Assembly: GCF_003939025.1 (NCBI RefSeq)
Contig: NZ_RQIH01000006.1
Coordinates: 1-64,000 of the forward strand
Direction: 5' to 3'
Length of the DNA stretch: 64,000 bases
Source: Rhizobium sophoriradicis
Lineage (GTDB): Bacteria; Pseudomonadota; Alphaproteobacteria; Rhizobiales; Rhizobiaceae
Below the pieces are notes generated by a model. The model saw nothing but the letters and a program-made list of their open reading frames with translations. It did not search any database and was not told the origin of the DNA. A program made the translations under genes and the position numbers. Shown piece after piece: positions 62,811 through 64,000 of this stretch (position 1 is the first letter of the stretch; each line of letters opens with the position of its first letter).

Positions 62811-63412
62811 GATCCCACCTCCCGCTCGGCCTCGATCGCAGCGAAACGCTCGCAGAAGAGCCGCTGCGCTTCCACTGCCGGAAGCGGTTCGATCATCAGC
62901 ATTTCCCTGCTGATGCCGCGCGGCTGACCGAAGAATTTTTGCGCTTCGGCCGGCGTGAAACCGGCAAGCACCGTCGCCTCGAAATAGGCGGCAATCGCGT
63001 CGGCCCTCTTGATCCGGTCCTTGAGGTCGCGCGTGGGGTGCGGCGGCAGGCCGAAGCGCAGGTGCACGGCCGCCTCCAACCGCATTTCTACCGTCTTGTA
63101 GCCGCCGCCGACCACCGATTTGAACGGCGAGATCATGTCTCCGATCACATATTCCGGGGCGTCGTGCAGCAGCGCCATCAGGCACTCCTCCGGCCGGGCA
63201 TTGTTGAAACGGCGGAAAATATCTTCGACGACGAGACTGTGCTGCGCCACCGAAAAAGCATGATCGCCCGATGTCTGGCCGTTCCAGCGGGCGACGCGCG
63301 CGAGCCCATGGGCGATGTCGGCGAGTTCGACATCGAGCGGCGAGGGGTCGAGCAGGTCGAGCCTGCGCCCGGACAGCATGCGTTGCCAGGCACGCGGAGC
63401 CTTAGTCGTCAC
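62807..63412 (-). CDS. HD-domain (YfbR-like) hydrolase
   Basis: A 201-residue HD-superfamily protein of the 5'-deoxynucleotidase-like branch. Motif residues appear in SGDHAFSVAQHSLVVEDIFRR, MALLHDAPEYVIGDMISP (HD plus E) and DRIKRADAIAAYFEA. It should be a metal-dependent nucleotide phosphohydrolase. The start is GTG, overlapping the ygfZ-like stop (GTGA), and its own stop overlaps the phosphatase start. The coupling suggests the three products function together. Confidence 0.9.
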   Translation of the reverse strand: MTTKAPRAWQRMLSGRRLDLLDPSPLDVELADIAHGLARVARWNGQTSGDHAFSVAQHSLVVEDIFRRFNNARPEECLMALLHDAPEYVIGDMISPFKSVVGGGYKTVEMRLEAAVHLRFGLPPHPTRDLKDRIKRADAIAAYFEATVLAGFTPAEAQKFFGQPRGISREMLMIEPLPAVEAQRLFCERFAAIEAEREVGS

Positions 63413-64000
63413 GCGCTGGCCTCGTCGCTGCTGGTGGGGAAGACAAGGCCGGACCATTGCGGTAGGGCGAGAGCAACCGGCGTCCCGCCGGCCAGCAGCG
63501 GCGTGCCTTCCGCCATCGCGGCGCCGGCGCGGTCGACGCGCACGATCGCAAGTCCGCTGCCGCCCGCGACGGAACCGAGTGTGCCCACAGGCTTGTCGGC
63601 AGCAGTGATCTCGGTGCCCGTGCCCGGCAGAGCCGCTGCGGCGGATACCGTGACGACGCGCCGGCGCGCGGTGCCGCGGTGCTGCATGCGCGAAACCACC
63701 TCCTGTCCGACATAGCAGCCCTTCTTAAAGGAGAGGCCGCCGTTCAGATCCAACAGCACGTCATGCGGAAAGGCATCCTGCAGCGCGAAGTCCGATCCCG
63801 ATATCGCAATGCCGTGGGCGATTCGCAACGCGTCGTAGAGCGCCTCAGCGCCGTCACCATGCCGTCCCCGCCGGCGGGTCAGCGCAATGCCGGCCTTGGC
63901 GAAGCGGCTGTCCCTGACGCATCGGCTGTCCCGGACGCCCTGGCTGTCGCGGACACCCTCGGCGTCCCCGATGCCATCGGCATCTTCGCCCCAGCAAACG
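63409..64000 (-). CDS. Folate-binding YgfZ/GcvT-like protein, 3' part
   Basis: The C-terminal part of a YgfZ/CAF17 family protein, which helps assemble or repair iron-sulfur clusters in a folate-dependent way. The signature KKGCYVGQEVVSRMQHRG with the conserved Cys is clear; a GcvT-C-like barrel ends the protein. The reading frame is open to the right window edge, so the 5' half is missing. Just inside the edge a five-unit 18-bp tandem repeat (63901-63990) encodes VRDSRC-like hexapeptides, an insertion not expected in the family. Confidence 0.93.
   Translation of the reverse strand, partial: VCWGEDADGIGDAEGVRDSQGVRDSRCVRDSRFAKAGIALTRRRGRHGDGAEALYDALRIAHGIAISGSDFALQDAFPHDVLLDLNGGLSFKKGCYVGQEVVSRMQHRGTARRRVVTVSAAAALPGTGTEITAADKPVGTLGSVAGGSGLAIVRVDRAGAAMAEGTPLLAGGTPVALALPQWSGLVFPTSSDEASA
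63901..63990. repeat. Five 18-bp tandem repeats inside the ygfZ-like gene
   Basis: Units begin at 63901, 63919, 63937, 63955 and 63973. The first three are close (GGCTGTCCCTGAC, GGCTGTCCCGGAC, GGCTGTCGCGGAC) and the last two diverge. On the coding strand they give GEDADG, IGDAEG, VRDSQG, VRDSRC and VRDSRF, so the frame is preserved. Confidence 0.85.

Noticed and set aside
63901..63990. CRISPR-like array
   Set aside because: The 18-bp units are directly adjacent without spacers, keep an open reading frame and lack cas genes.

Overview
The window is a chromosomal segment of an alphaproteobacterium of the Rhizobium leguminosarum/etli type. The evidence is high-GC codon use; a rpoZ-rsh pair; an acpS-lepB-rnc-era-recO block; an iolRCDEB inositol operon; a RopA-type porin; a cluster of three ArnT-like glycosyltransferases plus one GT2 enzyme matching the rhizobial rgtABC/rgtE lipopolysaccharide galacturonosylation locus; and several families of palindromic intergenic repeats resembling the Rhizobium mosaic elements. 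Almost everything is ordinary chromosomal background. There is no phage, transposase, conjugation module or CRISPR array.

Layout. 1-10 kb: the 3' end of an ETF-ubiquinone oxidoreductase gene, an L,D-transpeptidase, an EamA exporter divergent from an Lrp/AsnC regulator, mgtE with a potentially regulatory leader, an MFS exporter, a lipid kinase, and a glutamine-synthetase-like gene divergent from a class III aminotransferase. 10-17.6 kb: an orphan ParD antitoxin, a palindromic repeat, a decayed aminotransferase fragment, then the rgt-like cluster and a UPF0104/flippase-like membrane protein. 17.5-20.3 kb: an ECF42-type sigma factor with three DGPF/YciI genes, and a divergent small membrane-protein gene. 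Both directions carry TGTCGA-N17-CG(T/A)C promoter matches. 20.3-28.2 kb: amn, small secreted or hypothetical proteins, a Sel1 protein, a HisC-like aminotransferase, two PilZ-type proteins, a host-attachment-family protein and a LysR regulator. 28.3-36.6 kb: the inositol catabolic operon iolR-C-D-E-B with a divergent Gfo/Idh/MocA dehydrogenase, an exact GGAA-N6-TTCC operator candidate, and a 33-bp inverted-repeat element between iolC and iolD.

36.6-50 kb: a ferredoxin-reductase-like flavoprotein, tRNA-Ser(GCU), the porin gene with a long leader and strong terminator, an alpha/beta hydrolase, a soluble lytic transglycosylase, dapA-smpB, a NYN-domain protein, rpoZ, rsh (with a strong intrinsic terminator just upstream of its start codon), DUF3563 and DUF2062 proteins and acpS. 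50-55 kb: lepB-rnc-era, a Crp/Fnr regulator, a stand-alone receiver and recO. 55-64 kb: aldo/keto reductase, MOSC and HD proteins, a GGDEF/EAL protein, an EF-hand-like small protein, Cu/Zn superoxide dismutase, an MscS channel, and a translationally coupled ygfZ-HD-phosphatase operon whose first gene runs off the right edge and contains an 18-bp tandem repeat.

The most interesting local logic is the ECF42 module, where matched divergent promoters tie an unrecognised 71-residue membrane protein to the sigma factor/DGPF regulon. Next is the evidence of cluster duplication and decay around the rgt genes. All family and pathway assignments rest on reading the translated sequence; no database search was run.
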